From assembly GCA_017506865.1 (NCBI GenBank), contig JAFCMP010000257.1, forward strand, positions 682,001 through 746,000: a stretch of DNA of 64,000 nucleotides, read 5' to 3'. Below, piece after piece: positions 63,906 to 64,000 of the stretch. The position numbers and the translations under genes were made by a program. The DNA comes from Tribonema minus (taxonomy: Eukaryota > Sar > Xanthophyceae > Tribonematales > Tribonemataceae). The stretch's first letter is position 1, and each line of letters opens with the position of its first letter. A model generated the notes under the pieces. That model was not told where the DNA came from, ran no database searches, and saw only the letters and a list, made by a program, of their open reading frames with translations.

Positions 63906-64000
63906 GTCAGTGTTGTTCAGTTGTATTCGGACGTTATCAGTCCTCGACAGAGATGCTCTATCACTCAACTGTCGCAGTTGCGCTTCACCATCACTGCTTA

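Noticed and set aside
1..64000. tRNA, rRNA or other structured RNA genes
   Set aside because: I saw no tRNA-like cloverleaf with A/B boxes, no rRNA core sequence and no spliceosomal RNA motif. A covariance-model scan would be needed to be certain.

Overview
This 64 kb window is nuclear DNA of a eukaryote. Its genes are broken by GT-AG spliceosomal introns, carry no operon signals, use the standard code (TAA, TAG and TGA all end genes), and sit among long non-coding tracts with poly-G/C runs and scattered TTAGGG-type (CCCTAA) motifs. A gamma-carbonic-anhydrase-like complex I subunit, a plant/animal-type UBE3C/UPL ubiquitin ligase and a large repeat load fit an alga or another free-living protist. 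I cannot name the taxon from the sequence alone.

Layout. (1) About 1-21,990 is repeat-rich. Two diverged direct copies of a multi-kb repeat (about 110-6,990 and about 7,870-20,460) are present. The second is split by a complete Ty3/gypsy LTR retrotransposon on the minus strand (8,283-16,787, 383-bp LTRs that read identical, 4-bp target duplication). Its gag/leader region is scrambled by inverted self-copies. Decayed coiled-coil gene fragments lie at 1-265 and 7,870-8,010. (2) 22,010-23,478 (+): an intron-split, divergent histone H4. (3) 25,376-31,427 (-): gamma-carbonic-anhydrase-like mitochondrial protein, six exons. (4) 31,543-33,748 (+): a four-exon gene of unknown function, divergent from gene 3 with only 115 bp between the start codons. 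(5) 34,880-47,003 (-): UBE3C-type HECT E3 ligase, eight exons, with one apparent homopolymer frameshift. (6) 47,346-51,206 (+): lysophospholipid acyltransferase of the LPCAT/LPEAT type, four exons, head-to-head with gene 5. (7) 53,371-59,894 (+): a six-exon basic nuclear-type protein with weak PARP-zinc-finger resemblance. (8) 61,776-63,715 (-): the last two exons of a CLC-type chloride channel/transporter that continues past the right edge.

Most unusual signal. In five of the seven intron-bearing genes most introns carry tandem arrays (period about 50-190 bp) of decaying copies of the adjacent exon-intron junction. Each donor-side copy repeats the 3' end of the upstream exon plus its 5' splice site. 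Each acceptor-side copy repeats the polypyrimidine tract, the AG and the start of the downstream exon. The histone H4 intron has about six such copies, the UBE3C gene has them beside most introns, and the gamma-CA-like, acyltransferase, PARP-finger-like and CLC genes have them too. The clearest exception is the unknown gene at 31,543. This points to a genome-wide process that lengthens introns by serial tandem duplication across splice sites and leaves arrays of decoy splice sites. A heptamer, TTGAAGT/ACTTCAA, recurs inside many of the units.

Exon boundaries were deduced by eye from splice consensus, protein-family continuity and frame closure. Each complete model closes in frame except the UBE3C first exon, which is one base out.
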